The notes beneath the pieces were generated by a model, which was not told the origin of the DNA, ran no database searches, and saw only the letters and a list, made by a program, of their open reading frames with translations. Both the position numbers and the translations under genes were made by a program. Positions 43,231-51,699 of a DNA stretch of 64,000 nucleotides are shown here, piece by piece (positions within the stretch are counted from its first letter, which is position 1; each line of letters starts with the position of its first letter). The stretch is from Candidatus Methylomirabilota bacterium (GTDB lineage Bacteria; Methylomirabilota; Methylomirabilia; Rokubacteriales; DASRDR01). The stretch spans positions 1 through 64,000 of the forward strand of contig DASYQW010000348.1 of the NCBI GenBank assembly GCA_036005065.1, given 5' to 3'.

Positions 43231-44286
43231 ATGATGTCACTGTTCAAACGACGCAAGCGTCCGCAGATGGTGGGACTGGACATCGGCTCGAGTTTTGTCA
43301 AGGCCGTCGAGCTTCGTCCGGTCGGAAATGATTACGAGCTGGTCGGGTTCGGGATGGCTCCGGTCCCGCCCGGCGCGCTCGAGGGCGGAGAGATCAAGCA
43401 GGCCGCCGCCGTCCAGCAGGCGATCCGCCAGGCGATCGACCAAGGACGGATCCAGGCGACCGACGCCGCGATCGGCATGTCGGGCGGCTCGGTCATCGCC
43501 AAGCGGGTGACGCTGCCGAAGATGTCGGAGGCGGAGCTGGCCGAGTCCATCCGCTGGGAAGCCGAGCAGCACATCCCGTTCGACATCGAGGACGTGGAGC
43601 TCGACTTCCAGGTCCTGCGGCAGGACGGTCCCCAGCAGGAAGTGATGCTGGTCGCCGTCAAGAAGGGCAAGGTCCGGAGCTACGCCGACGTGGTCGCCGA
43701 GGCCGGGCTCAACGTCGCGGTGGTGGATGTGGACGTCTTCGCCCTGGAGACACAATACGAGCACAATTTCCAGGGCGAGAACGAGGTCGTCGCCCTCGTG
43801 AACATCGGGCACGAGACGACCAACACGAACATCCTGCAAGGGGGCGTCAACGTGTACGCCCGCGACGTCTTCGTGGGCGGCAAGCAGTACTCGGCGACCC
43901 TGGCCCAGCGGTTCGACCTGGCCCCTCAAGACGCCGACGCCCTGGTCCGGGGCAAGCAAGGGCAGGTGAGCTGGGCGGAGATCGAGCCCGTGCTCGATCT
44001 CGTCTCCCAGGAGCTCGGCCAGGAGATCCAGCGGACCCTGGATTACTTCGGCACGACCGCCGAGCACGAGCGGATCCAGCGCATCTTCCTCTCGGGAGGC
44101 TGCGCCCTGGTCCCCGGGCTCAAGGACTTCCTCTCGTCGCAGTGGGGAATCGAGGTGGCGTCCGCCGACCCGTTCAAGCGGGTCAAGATCGGGTCGGGCC
44201 TCAACGCGGACGTGGTTCAAAAGCTGGCGCCGCTGGCCGCCGTCTCGACCGGGCTGGCGATGCGCTATCCGGATGACCGGAAGTAA
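43231..44286 (+). CDS. pilM: Type IV pilus assembly protein PilM
   Basis: 351 residues, actin-like ATPase fold, cytoplasmic. VGLDIGSSFVKAVEL is the first phosphate loop; AIGMSGGSVIAKRVTLPKMS and LVNIGHETTNTNILQGG are family hallmarks; FLSGGCALVPGLKDFL is the adenosine loop. It binds the N-terminus of PilN. ATG 43231 (a second ATG follows directly), with GAGGGG upstream. First gene of the pilMNOPQ operon. Confidence 0.95.
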   Translation: MMSLFKRRKRPQMVGLDIGSSFVKAVELRPVGNDYELVGFGMAPVPPGALEGGEIKQAAAVQQAIRQAIDQGRIQATDAAIGMSGGSVIAKRVTLPKMSEAELAESIRWEAEQHIPFDIEDVELDFQVLRQDGPQQEVMLVAVKKGKVRSYADVVAEAGLNVAVVDVDVFALETQYEHNFQGENEVVALVNIGHETTNTNILQGGVNVYARDVFVGGKQYSATLAQRFDLAPQDADALVRGKQGQVSWAEIEPVLDLVSQELGQEIQRTLDYFGTTAEHERIQRIFLSGGCALVPGLKDFLSSQWGIEVASADPFKRVKIGSGLNADVVQKLAPLAAVSTGLAMRYPDDRK

Positions 44287-44298
44287 GGACGTAGAGCC

Positions 44299-45027
44299 GT
44301 GGCCATCAAAGTCAACTTGCTCCATCGCGAAGACCGTCCCAAGCGCGCCGGGGCCGGCCTCTCCGGCATCTCCATGCCGAAGATCGCCATCGGCGGCGGC
44401 CGCGTCATGCAGATCGCCGGGGTCCTGGTCATCGTGGTCATCGTCGGGCTCGGCTGGATGGGGTACTCGGCGTGGCGCGAGAAGAACGAGCACGAGCGGG
44501 AGATCACGCGGCTCAAGGCTCAGGACGCCCAGCTCCAGCGCCAGCTGACGGAGCTGCGGGTGGCGGACGCGGCCAAGCGCGAGATCCAGCGGCGCCTCGA
44601 CATCATCGGGCGGGTGGCGAAGAGCCAGGGCGTCCCGGTCCAGATGATGACCGGCGTCCTCAAGTCGGTCCCCCAGGGCGTCTGGCTCACCTCCGTCGAC
44701 ATGAAGCCCCAGGAAGTGAAGGTCAAGGTCGACGCGACCCGTCCCGCCATCTCCTACTCGAGCGAGACGCTGGCCAAGCTCGAGCAGAAAAAGGAGGAGT
44801 CCGGCACCGCCAAGGGCCCGGTCCAGACCAGGGAGGTCACGGAGATCCAGGGCTTCTCCGTCGTGATCAAGGGCATGGCCTTCAACAACTTCCAGGTGGC
44901 CGAGTTCATGGAGAACCTGAGGAAGGCGGGGGTGTTCTCGGACGTGGATTTCACCGTGACCCAGGCCGCCAACGTCGAGCAGGTCCGCGTCATGGATTTT
45001 GAAGTGACCGCGAGCGTGAAGCTCTAG
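44299..45027 (+). CDS. pilN: Type IV pilus assembly protein PilN
   Basis: 242 residues. The start IKVNLLHREDRPKR is the PilM-binding peptide (usual INLLP). One membrane helix (about 35-57), then a coiled coil (HEREITRLKAQDAQLQRQLT) and a PilN ferredoxin-like periplasmic domain including VWLTSVDMKPQEV and GMAFNNFQVAEFMENLRKAG. Partner of PilO. GTG start, 12 bases after pilM. Confidence 0.94.
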   Translation: MAIKVNLLHREDRPKRAGAGLSGISMPKIAIGGGRVMQIAGVLVIVVIVGLGWMGYSAWREKNEHEREITRLKAQDAQLQRQLTELRVADAAKREIQRRLDIIGRVAKSQGVPVQMMTGVLKSVPQGVWLTSVDMKPQEVKVKVDATRPAISYSSETLAKLEQKKEESGTAKGPVQTREVTEIQGFSVVIKGMAFNNFQVAEFMENLRKAGVFSDVDFTVTQAANVEQVRVMDFEVTASVKL

Positions 45028-45046
45028 GTCGGATAGGTAGCAGACA

Positions 45047-45694
45047 ATGGACAGCGCAGAGCTCAAGAAACTGGTTCTGATCGGCCTTCTGATCCTGGCC
45101 GTGGCCTACGTCGGGTACAACGGCTTCTCCGCGATCGGGTACGCGGGTGTGGCGGGCTGGCGAGCCGACGCGGCCAAGCTTCTCGTCGAGCGGCAGAAGC
45201 TCGACGCCAACGTGAAGAGCGCCACCGCGATGGTGGCCAACCTCGACAAGATCAAGCGGGAGCGCGAGGCGCTGGAGGCCCAGCTCAAGGAGCTGAGCCG
45301 CCGTCTCCCGGGCGAGCGCGAATCCGCCGAGGTGCTCCGCAGCGTGGAGAGCCTGGCCGGCAAGTCCGGGCTGACCATCGGCCAGGTCAAGCGGCGCCCG
45401 CTGCGGACCCAGGAGCTCTACGTGGAGATCCCGATGGAGGTGTCGGTCGGCGGCGGGTATCACGACCTCGTCAAGTTCGCCGACCAGCTCGCCCACCTCG
45501 AGCGGATCGTCACCCTCAACGAGATTCAGGTCCAGCGGCCGGGACCCACGACGGGAAGCCAGGCGCCGGCGGTCAACTCGGCCCCGGGGAGCGTCAAGGC
45601 ACAGATGGTGGCCGTGGTCTTCCAGGCCTTGCCCGAGCCCTCGCCGGCGACGCCCGGTGCGCCGGCTCCGGGTGCCCCGGCGCCGCCACGGTAG
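45047..45694 (+). CDS. pilO: Type IV pilus assembly protein PilO
   Basis: 215 residues. One N-terminal membrane helix (about 9-29), a coiled coil (about 40-85) and a ferredoxin-like domain: ESLAGKSGLTIGQVKRRPLR, YVEIPMEVSVGGGYHDLVKF and ERIVTLNEIQVQRP. The C-terminus is Pro/Ala-rich. It forms heterodimers with PilN and carries PilP. Ends 12 bases before pilP. Confidence 0.94.
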   Translation: MDSAELKKLVLIGLLILAVAYVGYNGFSAIGYAGVAGWRADAAKLLVERQKLDANVKSATAMVANLDKIKREREALEAQLKELSRRLPGERESAEVLRSVESLAGKSGLTIGQVKRRPLRTQELYVEIPMEVSVGGGYHDLVKFADQLAHLERIVTLNEIQVQRPGPTTGSQAPAVNSAPGSVKAQMVAVVFQALPEPSPATPGAPAPGAPAPPR

Positions 45695-45706
45695 GAGAGC
45701 CCCATC

Positions 45707-46267
45707 ATGCCACGCCGGTCGCCTCGAACGCAGTGGGTCAGCCGGGCCACCCTCGGAGTGTGTCTGGCGATTCCGATGACCGTCTTCGCGCAGGCCCAGC
45801 CGCAATACCCGACGCAGCTCCCCGTCCCCAAGACCGCCCCCGCGCCGGCGCCCGGGCAGGCCGAGTCCCCTCCGAGGGCCGCGGGACAGGCCCAGCCCGC
45901 TCAGCCGGCCGCCCCGGCCACGCCGCCGGCCGCCCCGGCCGCGCCGGCCGGGCCGGTGAGCCCCGGGGGCCGCGACCCCTTCGACCCGCTGGTGACCAAG
46001 GCCCCGCCGGGCGAAGAAGGGCGCGCGCAGACGCTCAGCGGTCTCAAGCTGGTGGGGGTCGTCTGGGACCCCGCGAACCGTGACCAGATCCGGGCCCTGG
46101 TGGAGACACCGGACGGGCTCGGTTACTACGTGCGGCTCAACGAGGAGAAGTTCGGCGGGAAGGTGATCGCCATCGACCGAGACCGGGTCAGGTTCTCCGT
46201 CCGCGAACGGGATCCGGGTGGCCAGACTCGGACGCGGACGGTCGAGCTGAAACTGAGTGGTCAATAG
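45707..46267 (+). CDS. pilP: Pilus assembly protein PilP
   Basis: 186 residues. Signal peptide about 1-25 without a lipobox Cys (unlike the usual PilP lipoprotein); then a Pro/Ala linker of about 50 residues (PAAPATPPAAPAAPAG), and a beta-sandwich PilP domain starting GRDPFDPLV, with LSGLKLVGVVWDPANRDQIR and GYYVRLNEEKFGGKVIAIDR. Links PilN/PilO to the secretin. ATG at 45707. Confidence 0.92.
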   Translation: MPRRSPRTQWVSRATLGVCLAIPMTVFAQAQPQYPTQLPVPKTAPAPAPGQAESPPRAAGQAQPAQPAAPATPPAAPAAPAGPVSPGGRDPFDPLVTKAPPGEEGRAQTLSGLKLVGVVWDPANRDQIRALVETPDGLGYYVRLNEEKFGGKVIAIDRDRVRFSVRERDPGGQTRTRTVELKLSGQ

Positions 46268-46284
46268 CCAGAGGGGGGAGCGGC

Positions 46285-48069
46285 GTGGCTAGACAAGGAG
46301 TCGTGATGCTCCTGGGCTGTGCCTGGACCCTGGCTGTCGGCGTGGCGGCGCCCGTGTGGGCAGCCGACCTCGAGCCCGGCGGCCAGCCCATCCTGTTGGC
46401 TCAAGCGACGAGGGTGCCGGTTCTCGCGCAGGTACAGCCGCCGCGACAGCAGCCGCGCCTCATCTCGCTCGACTTCAAGGACGCAGACATCAACAACGTC
46501 CTCCGCATCCTGGCCGAGTTCAGCGGCCTCAACATCGTCACCAGCGAGGACGTGAAGGGCAAGGTGACGGTGAAGCTCCAGAACGTGCCCTGGCAGCAGG
46601 CCCTCGACTCCGTCGTGCGGGCGGCCAAGCTCGGGTACGTGCAGGAAGGCAACATCATCCGGGTCGACAAGCTCGAGAACCTCACCAAGGAGGCCGAGGC
46701 CCAGTTCAAGGCCGAGCAGCGCGAGGTCGAGATCCAGCAGCGGCGGGCGGAAGCCCGGATCCGGCTGGAGGAGCAGGAGCGGGCGAAGAAGTCCGCGGAG
46801 CAGAAGGCCGAGTTCGAGCTCTCCCCGCTCGTCGAGGAGGTCATCCCCCTCAAGTACGCCCACGTCGGGATCCGCCGCGTCCAGGTCCTCAATTTCCTGA
46901 CCGACGGGGTGACGACCGAGGAGCGCCGGGGCATCGAGGAGGCGATCACCGGCGGCGTCAAGAAGGAAGAGGGGAAGTCGGCCGGGCTGCTCTCCCCGCG
47001 CGGCCAGCTCACGATCGACATGCGGACGAACTCGCTGATCGTTCGCGACGTCCCCGACAACGTCGCCAAGATCCGGGAGTTCGTGGCCCGGCTCGACCGG
47101 CCGACCCCCGCGGTCCAGATCGAGGCGCGCATCGTCGAGATCAGGCGGGACGACGCCCGGCGGCTCGGCATCATCTGGGGCGGCGCCTTCACGCCGAAGG
47201 CGGGCGCCAATTCCCCCGTCATCGACGTCCGGGGCGGCGCCGGGCCCCGGCAGACCGGGCCCGTCGGCGGGACGGCGCCGTCCACCGCCGCCAATTTCCC
47301 CGCGACGCCGTTCCAGGCGCCCTTCAGCTCCGGGAACCTGTTCGGCCTGACGCTCGGGTGGCTCGCCTCCAACCTGGCCCTGGACATCTCTCTGCAAGCC
47401 CTCGAGGGCGAAAACCGCGCGCGTATCATCTCGAGTCCGAGTCTCATGGTGCTCGAGAGCGAGCCGGCCACGATCGCCAGCGGCCAGAAGATCCCCATCA
47501 TCAGCGTCCTCAGCATCGGCGGCGCCCCCCAGGCGTCCGTGACCTACTCGGACGTCACCACCCGCCTCCAGGTCGTCCCGAAGGTGGCGGCCGAGGATGG
47601 CCGGCTCGTCCTGACCATCGGGGTGAAGCGGGACACGCTCGACGGCACGGTCACGGCGGCGGGCCTGACCGCCCCCATCATCGGCACCAAGCAGACGATC
47701 ACCCAGGTGCGGATCCCCGACGGCGGCACCGTCGTCCTGAGCGGTCTCCGGGAGGACACCCAGCGGAACCAGCAGGAGGGTCTGCCCTGGCTGAAGAGCA
47801 TCCCGGTCCTCGGGTGGCTCTTCAAGAACGACCTGACCGACGCCGGCCGCACCGAGATGATGGTGTTCCTGACCGCGAAGGTCGTCGAGAACCCCGGACA
47901 AGCGGCCGTGACGCCGGATGTGCTGCCGGCGGCCCCGGGCGCGCCGGCCCCGCCCGGCCGGACCGGCCAGGCCCCGGCCCCGGCGATCCCGGTCGCGGAC
48001 GCTTCGCCTCCGCCGGCGGCCGCCGCCCGCGCCGCCCCCGTGTTCCCGGCCGAGGGCCAGAGCCGATGA
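46285..48069 (+). CDS. pilQ: Type IV pilus secretin PilQ
   Basis: 594 residues. Signal peptide about 1-25. STN/N0 domain: LISLDFKDADINNVLRILAE, then GLNIVTSEDVKGKVTVKL. A charged helical insert lies about 135-175 (EAEAQFKAEQREVEIQQRRA). The N1 region has VEEVIPLKYAHVGI, and the secretin core (about 280-545) has LALDISLQALEGENRARIIS, SPSLMVLESEPATIASGQKI and VRIPDGGTVVLSGL. The tail is Ala/Pro-rich. Forms the outer-membrane gate. GTG start at 46285; its last codon overlaps the ATG of the next gene. Confidence 0.95.
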   Translation: MARQGVVMLLGCAWTLAVGVAAPVWAADLEPGGQPILLAQATRVPVLAQVQPPRQQPRLISLDFKDADINNVLRILAEFSGLNIVTSEDVKGKVTVKLQNVPWQQALDSVVRAAKLGYVQEGNIIRVDKLENLTKEAEAQFKAEQREVEIQQRRAEARIRLEEQERAKKSAEQKAEFELSPLVEEVIPLKYAHVGIRRVQVLNFLTDGVTTEERRGIEEAITGGVKKEEGKSAGLLSPRGQLTIDMRTNSLIVRDVPDNVAKIREFVARLDRPTPAVQIEARIVEIRRDDARRLGIIWGGAFTPKAGANSPVIDVRGGAGPRQTGPVGGTAPSTAANFPATPFQAPFSSGNLFGLTLGWLASNLALDISLQALEGENRARIISSPSLMVLESEPATIASGQKIPIISVLSIGGAPQASVTYSDVTTRLQVVPKVAAEDGRLVLTIGVKRDTLDGTVTAAGLTAPIIGTKQTITQVRIPDGGTVVLSGLREDTQRNQQEGLPWLKSIPVLGWLFKNDLTDAGRTEMMVFLTAKVVENPGQAAVTPDVLPAAPGAPAPPGRTGQAPAPAIPVADASPPPAAAARAAPVFPAEGQSR

Positions 48070-48674
48070 GCGCCCCCGGCGGACGGCTCCTGACGATCGC
48101 GATCGTGGCCGGCGTCCTGGCGCTCGCGGCACCCGTCGGCGCGCAGGAGTGGAAGATCTATCTCGTCGGGAAGGCTGACCCAATCGTGGCCACGTACTAC
48201 GCGGAGGAAGCCCCCTGGGTCTTCTACCGCGACGACGACAGCATGTACCTCTTCACCCTCGGGTGTAACCGGATCTCGAAGGTCGAGCGGGGCGGCGCCC
48301 TCATCCCGCCGCCGCCCTGCCCGGTGGACCGGCTGGCGACCACCGCCTCGCGTGTCTACGTGAACGTGCTCGAGCTCGAGGCCAAGCGCCTCGACGACGG
48401 GCTCGCCAAGCTTCGCGAGCTGACCACCGCGTACAACGCCGCCGTGGCCAACGCGAGCATCGCCGCCGTCAACACGCGGGCGGGCGGGGCCCCCATCTCG
48501 ATCGAGGGGCTGAACGAGTCCCTCCAGCTCTTGCGGCTGCAGCTGGGCGACGCGCGCAGCGACGTCGACCTCAGCCTCCAGCGTACCGACGCCCTGACCC
48601 AGGCGATCGGCGCCTATCGCGAGATCGAGCGTCGCGAGCTGGGCCGGCAGCGCTACTTCTTCGCGCCCCGGTAA
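48066..48674 (+). CDS. Exported hypothetical protein coupled to pilQ
   Basis: 202 residues. Signal peptide about 1-26 (LAAPVGAQ). A short N-terminal strand region (WKIYLVGKADPIVATYYAEE, VFYRDDDSMYLFTLGCNRIS) is followed by a long helical section (about 90-195, coiled-coil-prone) ending in YREIERRELGRQRYFFAP. The ATG overlaps the pilQ stop (ATGA), so it is translated with the secretin. It may be a secretin accessory, but no family is recognised. Confidence 0.75.
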   Translation: MSAPGGRLLTIAIVAGVLALAAPVGAQEWKIYLVGKADPIVATYYAEEAPWVFYRDDDSMYLFTLGCNRISKVERGGALIPPPPCPVDRLATTASRVYVNVLELEAKRLDDGLAKLRELTTAYNAAVANASIAAVNTRAGGAPISIEGLNESLQLLRLQLGDARSDVDLSLQRTDALTQAIGAYREIERRELGRQRYFFAPR

Positions 48675-48687
48675 GAGGAGAAGAGAC

Positions 48688-49797
48688 GTGCGGCAGATCA
48701 CCGTCCACCTCGGCACCCGGACCTACCCGGTCCTGGTGGGCCCCGGCCTTCTGGCCGGAGCCGGGCGCGAGTGCGCCCGCCTGGGCGTGGGCCGGAAGAT
48801 CGCCGTGGTGACCCAGCGGCACGTGGCCCTGCACGCCCAGGCGGTGACGGAGAGCCTGCGGGAGGCCGGGTTCGCCCCGGTCGTCGTCGAGGTCCCGGAG
48901 GGCGAGCCCGCCAAGTCGCTCGACGAGGCCCGGGGGCTCTGGGACGCGTTCGTCGGCCACGGGCTCGACCGGGGCTCGGCGGTCGTCGCGGTGGGGGGCG
49001 GCGTGGTCGGCGACCTGGCCGGGTTCGCCGCGGCGACCTACATGCGCGGCGTGGCCTACGTGCAGATCCCGACGACCCTGCTGGCCCAGGTCGACGCGTC
49101 GGTCGGCGGCAAGGTGGCGGTGAACCATCCGCGGGCCAAGAACCTGATCGGCGCCTTCCACCAACCCCGCCTCGTGCTCATCGACCCCGACACCCTCGGG
49201 ACGTTGCCCGAACGGGAGTACCGCTCGGGCCTGGCCGAGGTGATCAAGACCGGCGCGGCCCTGAACGCCGAGCTCTTCGCCACGCTGGAGGGGAACATCC
49301 CGGCCATCCGGCAGCGGGACCCTGGGCTGCTCGAAGGCGTGATCGCGACCTGTTGCGCGGAGAAGGCCACCATCGTCGAGCAGGACGAGCGCGAGGAGAG
49401 CGGGCTCCGGATGATCCTGAACTACGGCCACACCGTCGGACATGCGCTGGAGGTGCTCGGCGGATACCAGGAGTGGCTCCACGGCGAGGCGGTGGCCGTC
49501 GGCATGGTGGCGGCGGCGCGGCTCGCGGCCCGGCTCGGCCTCACGGATCACCGCACGGCGGAGCGGCAGATCGCCCTCCTCCAGGCGGTGGAATTGCCGG
49601 CCCGCTTCGAGCGGCCCGGCCCGGCCGAGCTCGGGCAGGCTTTGCGCCACGACAAGAAGGCGCGGGAGGGGCGCGTGCCGTTCGTGCTCCTCAAGGCTTT
49701 GGGACACGCTGACGTCTGCTTCGACGTGCCGTCGGAGTTGGTGCTGGAGGTGCTGCAGGAGATCCACGGAGGTCCCATGCCCCGCCGCGGGGAATAA
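48688..49797 (+). CDS. aroB: 3-dehydroquinate synthase
   Basis: 369 residues. AroB motifs: NAD-binding GGGVVGDLAGFAAATYMRG, PTTLLAQVDASVGGKVAVNH, the metal-binding Glu in GLAEVIKTGA, and HGEAVAVGM with HTVGHALE. Converts DAHP to 3-dehydroquinate in the shikimate pathway. aroB next to pilQ is a common arrangement in bacteria. GTG start 13 bases after the preceding gene; AAGAGGAG upstream. Confidence 0.96.
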   Translation: MRQITVHLGTRTYPVLVGPGLLAGAGRECARLGVGRKIAVVTQRHVALHAQAVTESLREAGFAPVVVEVPEGEPAKSLDEARGLWDAFVGHGLDRGSAVVAVGGGVVGDLAGFAAATYMRGVAYVQIPTTLLAQVDASVGGKVAVNHPRAKNLIGAFHQPRLVLIDPDTLGTLPEREYRSGLAEVIKTGAALNAELFATLEGNIPAIRQRDPGLLEGVIATCCAEKATIVEQDEREESGLRMILNYGHTVGHALEVLGGYQEWLHGEAVAVGMVAAARLAARLGLTDHRTAERQIALLQAVELPARFERPGPAELGQALRHDKKAREGRVPFVLLKALGHADVCFDVPSELVLEVLQEIHGGPMPRRGE

Positions 49798-49807
49798 GGG
49801 GAAGCCG

Positions 49808-50239
49808 ATGCGAAGGACGTCCTGGCGAGCCGTCTCGTTGGTGATGGCCCTTGGCCTGGCCCTGGCAAGCTGCAGTGGGCCGAACCGGAGCGACGATCCC
49901 AGCAGCCCGTCGGGCTTCCGCATCGTCCTCACGGCGAACCCCAACGCCCTGCGAGGCGCGACGCCGGGGAGCGGCGAGGCCCAGGGAAGCTGCGCCATCA
50001 TCACGGCCAAGGTCTTCGATGTCAACGGGGAGCTGGTCGACGGCGCGGTGGTCACGATGACCACCAACCTCGGGCGGTTCCCGGGCGCGGCGCCGGGTCA
50101 GGAGTTCATCGCGGTCGGAGGCGTCACCAACCGCGGGATCCTGACCGAGGTCCTGTGCGCCAAGTCCGAGCGCGGCACGGCCATCGTCACGGCGGTCGTC
50201 CAGGACGCCGCGGCCAGAGTCCTCATCACCATCTTCTAG
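49808..50239 (+). CDS. Lipoprotein with Big-1/Ig-like domain
   Basis: 143 residues. Lipobox LASC at about 18-21 of a signal peptide, so it is lipidated. One Ig-like (Big-1/invasin-type) beta domain follows: AIITAKVFDVNGELVDGAVV, TMTTNLGRF and AIVTAVVQDAAARVLITIF. Pairs with the next, larger lipoprotein, which has the same type of domain; both may be surface-exposed. Follows aroB by 10 bases. Confidence 0.85.
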   Translation: MRRTSWRAVSLVMALGLALASCSGPNRSDDPSSPSGFRIVLTANPNALRGATPGSGEAQGSCAIITAKVFDVNGELVDGAVVTMTTNLGRFPGAAPGQEFIAVGGVTNRGILTEVLCAKSERGTAIVTAVVQDAAARVLITIF

Positions 50240-50253
50240 GGGGCCCCAGAATC

Positions 50254-51318
50254 ATGAATGCCACAGCGAAGCGCCGAGCGAAGGGCAGGACGCGGTTGGC
50301 ACGACCGGCCGGCTGGATTCTGGTGAGCTTGCTGTTGATGGGGGCGCTGGCCCAGGCCTGCTCGAAGCAGAGTGACCAGAAGGGCCCGACCTTCCCGACG
50401 ACCACGTCCGGCCATTCCGACACGCCCGCGAGCACCCGGGTATCGGTCAACATCAATCCCAACACCATCGAGCCCGGCCAGCGGGCCGGGATCACGGTCC
50501 TGGTCCAGAACGCCGGCGGGTTCCCGCTCAAGGGCAAGACCGTTCAGCTCAGCACCACCGCCGGCCGCCTGGATTCGGTCTTCGGCACGACCGACGCCGC
50601 CGGCAAATTCGTCACGTTCCTCAAGATCGAGGCGTCCGACGTCACCGCCGGCGTGAGCGCGGCCATCATCACCGCCATCGTCGAGGGCGCGGTGGGGACG
50701 GCGACGGTGGCCTTCAGCGGGGCGCAGGATCTGTTCCTCTCGCCCGGCAGCGTGAGCCAGACGGTCCAGGGCGTCGGCGACGACCCCGGGACGTGCACGC
50801 TGGGCGGCTTCACCACGCAGTTCACGGTGTCGGGCGGCGTGCCGCCGTACACCTTCACGGTGGCCGGGCTCAAGGGGTCGCGCATCAGCGGCGGCGGCCT
50901 CTACAAGATCGATCCGTTCACGGCCGCTGGCGGCACCAAGCTGGGGGACGTGGTGACGGTGACCGACTCGCAGGGTCGCAGCAAGTCGGCGTCGGTCAGC
51001 CTGGAGTGCCTCAAGTCGACGCCGCCACCGCCTCCGCCGGCGGTCACCATCTCGCCGAGCTCGGTGGCGCGGACGTTCGTGGCCAACGCCGCCGGAATCT
51101 GCGCGGCGACCTTCACCGTGCAGTTCACGGCCTCCGGCGGCACCCCGCCGTACACGTTCTCGGCGGCGGGCCCCGGCACCGTCACTTCGGGGGGCTTCTA
51201 CACGTTCAGCCGGTCGATGGTGACAGGCGAGAAGATCTCGGACACCGTCACCGTCAAGGACTCGCTGGGGAGCGCCAAGGACGCGACGATCTCGGTCGAC
51301 TGCGTCAAGGCGCCGTAA
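50254..51318 (+). CDS. Lipoprotein with several Ig-like domains
   Basis: 354 residues. Signal peptide with lipobox Cys at about 36 (ALAQAC). First a Big-1-type domain (about 60-160, VLVQNAGGFPLKGKTVQLST), then two similar modules that repeat ITAxxG patterns: GFTTQFTVSGGVPPYTFTVA and TFTVQFTASGGTPPYTFSAA, separated by a Pro-rich linker (STPPPPPPAV). Repeated modules of this kind are found in adhesins and cell-surface scaffolds. A strong terminator follows. Confidence 0.87.
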   Translation: MNATAKRRAKGRTRLARPAGWILVSLLLMGALAQACSKQSDQKGPTFPTTTSGHSDTPASTRVSVNINPNTIEPGQRAGITVLVQNAGGFPLKGKTVQLSTTAGRLDSVFGTTDAAGKFVTFLKIEASDVTAGVSAAIITAIVEGAVGTATVAFSGAQDLFLSPGSVSQTVQGVGDDPGTCTLGGFTTQFTVSGGVPPYTFTVAGLKGSRISGGGLYKIDPFTAAGGTKLGDVVTVTDSQGRSKSASVSLECLKSTPPPPPPAVTISPSSVARTFVANAAGICAATFTVQFTASGGTPPYTFSAAGPGTVTSGGFYTFSRSMVTGEKISDTVTVKDSLGSAKDATISVDCVKAP

Positions 51319-51399
51319 GGGGCTGACCGTCCGCGGGAGACCGCGGGTCTGACCGACCGGCCCGGCTGCCCATCGGGTGGCCGGGCCTGAAGGCCCGTA

Positions 51400-51438
51400 C
51401 CGCCCGGGGGAGCGTGACTCCCCCGGGCGGTTTGCTTT
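51400..51438 (+). terminator. Strong rho-independent terminator
   Basis: CCGCCCGGGGGAG-CGTGA-CTCCCCCGGGCGG (51400-51430; 13-bp perfect stem), then TTTGCTTT. It ends the aroB-lipoprotein transcript. A weaker GGCCCGGC stem precedes it. Confidence 0.88.
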
Positions 51439-51469
51439 CAGGGACGCCTCGCGGCCCGGCCCAGGAGTT

Positions 51470-51552
51470 CCGTTGCGAGCGCGGCCTGCGGCCGCGGCAT
51501 TCCGCCTGGGGAAGGCTCCAGAGAGGCCGTTGGGGCCCCCCGGCTGAGCTCA
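51470..51552 (+). repeat. Family 1 palindromic repeat, degenerate copy
   Basis: Module 1 GCGGCC-TGC-GGCCGC (51481-51495) and a decayed module 2 (GAGAGGCCGTTGGGGCCCCCCGG). This copy sits between the terminator and a complete copy. Confidence 0.6.
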
Positions 51553-51623
51553 GAGCCCGTGAAAAAGTGCGCGGGGCACGGCCCTCGCGCTGATACCCGA
51601 CCCCACGCCACTGGATGTTCCAC

Positions 51624-51693
51624 TTCGAGCGCGGGCTTTGCCCGCGCAACCCCCGGGGGGAGGGATCGGAGGGGGGCGTAGCCCCCCTCCGAG
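51624..51693 (+). repeat. Family 1 palindromic repeat, full copy
   Basis: Module 1 GCGCGGGC-TTT-GCCCGCGC (51629-51647), module 2 GGAGGGGGGC-GTA-GCCCCCCTCC (51668-51690). It ends 7 bases from the stop codon of the next minus-strand gene. With the preceding copy and the terminator it fills the gap 51319-51699, in which no gene is seen. Confidence 0.85.
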
Positions 51694-51699
51694 TTCAAC

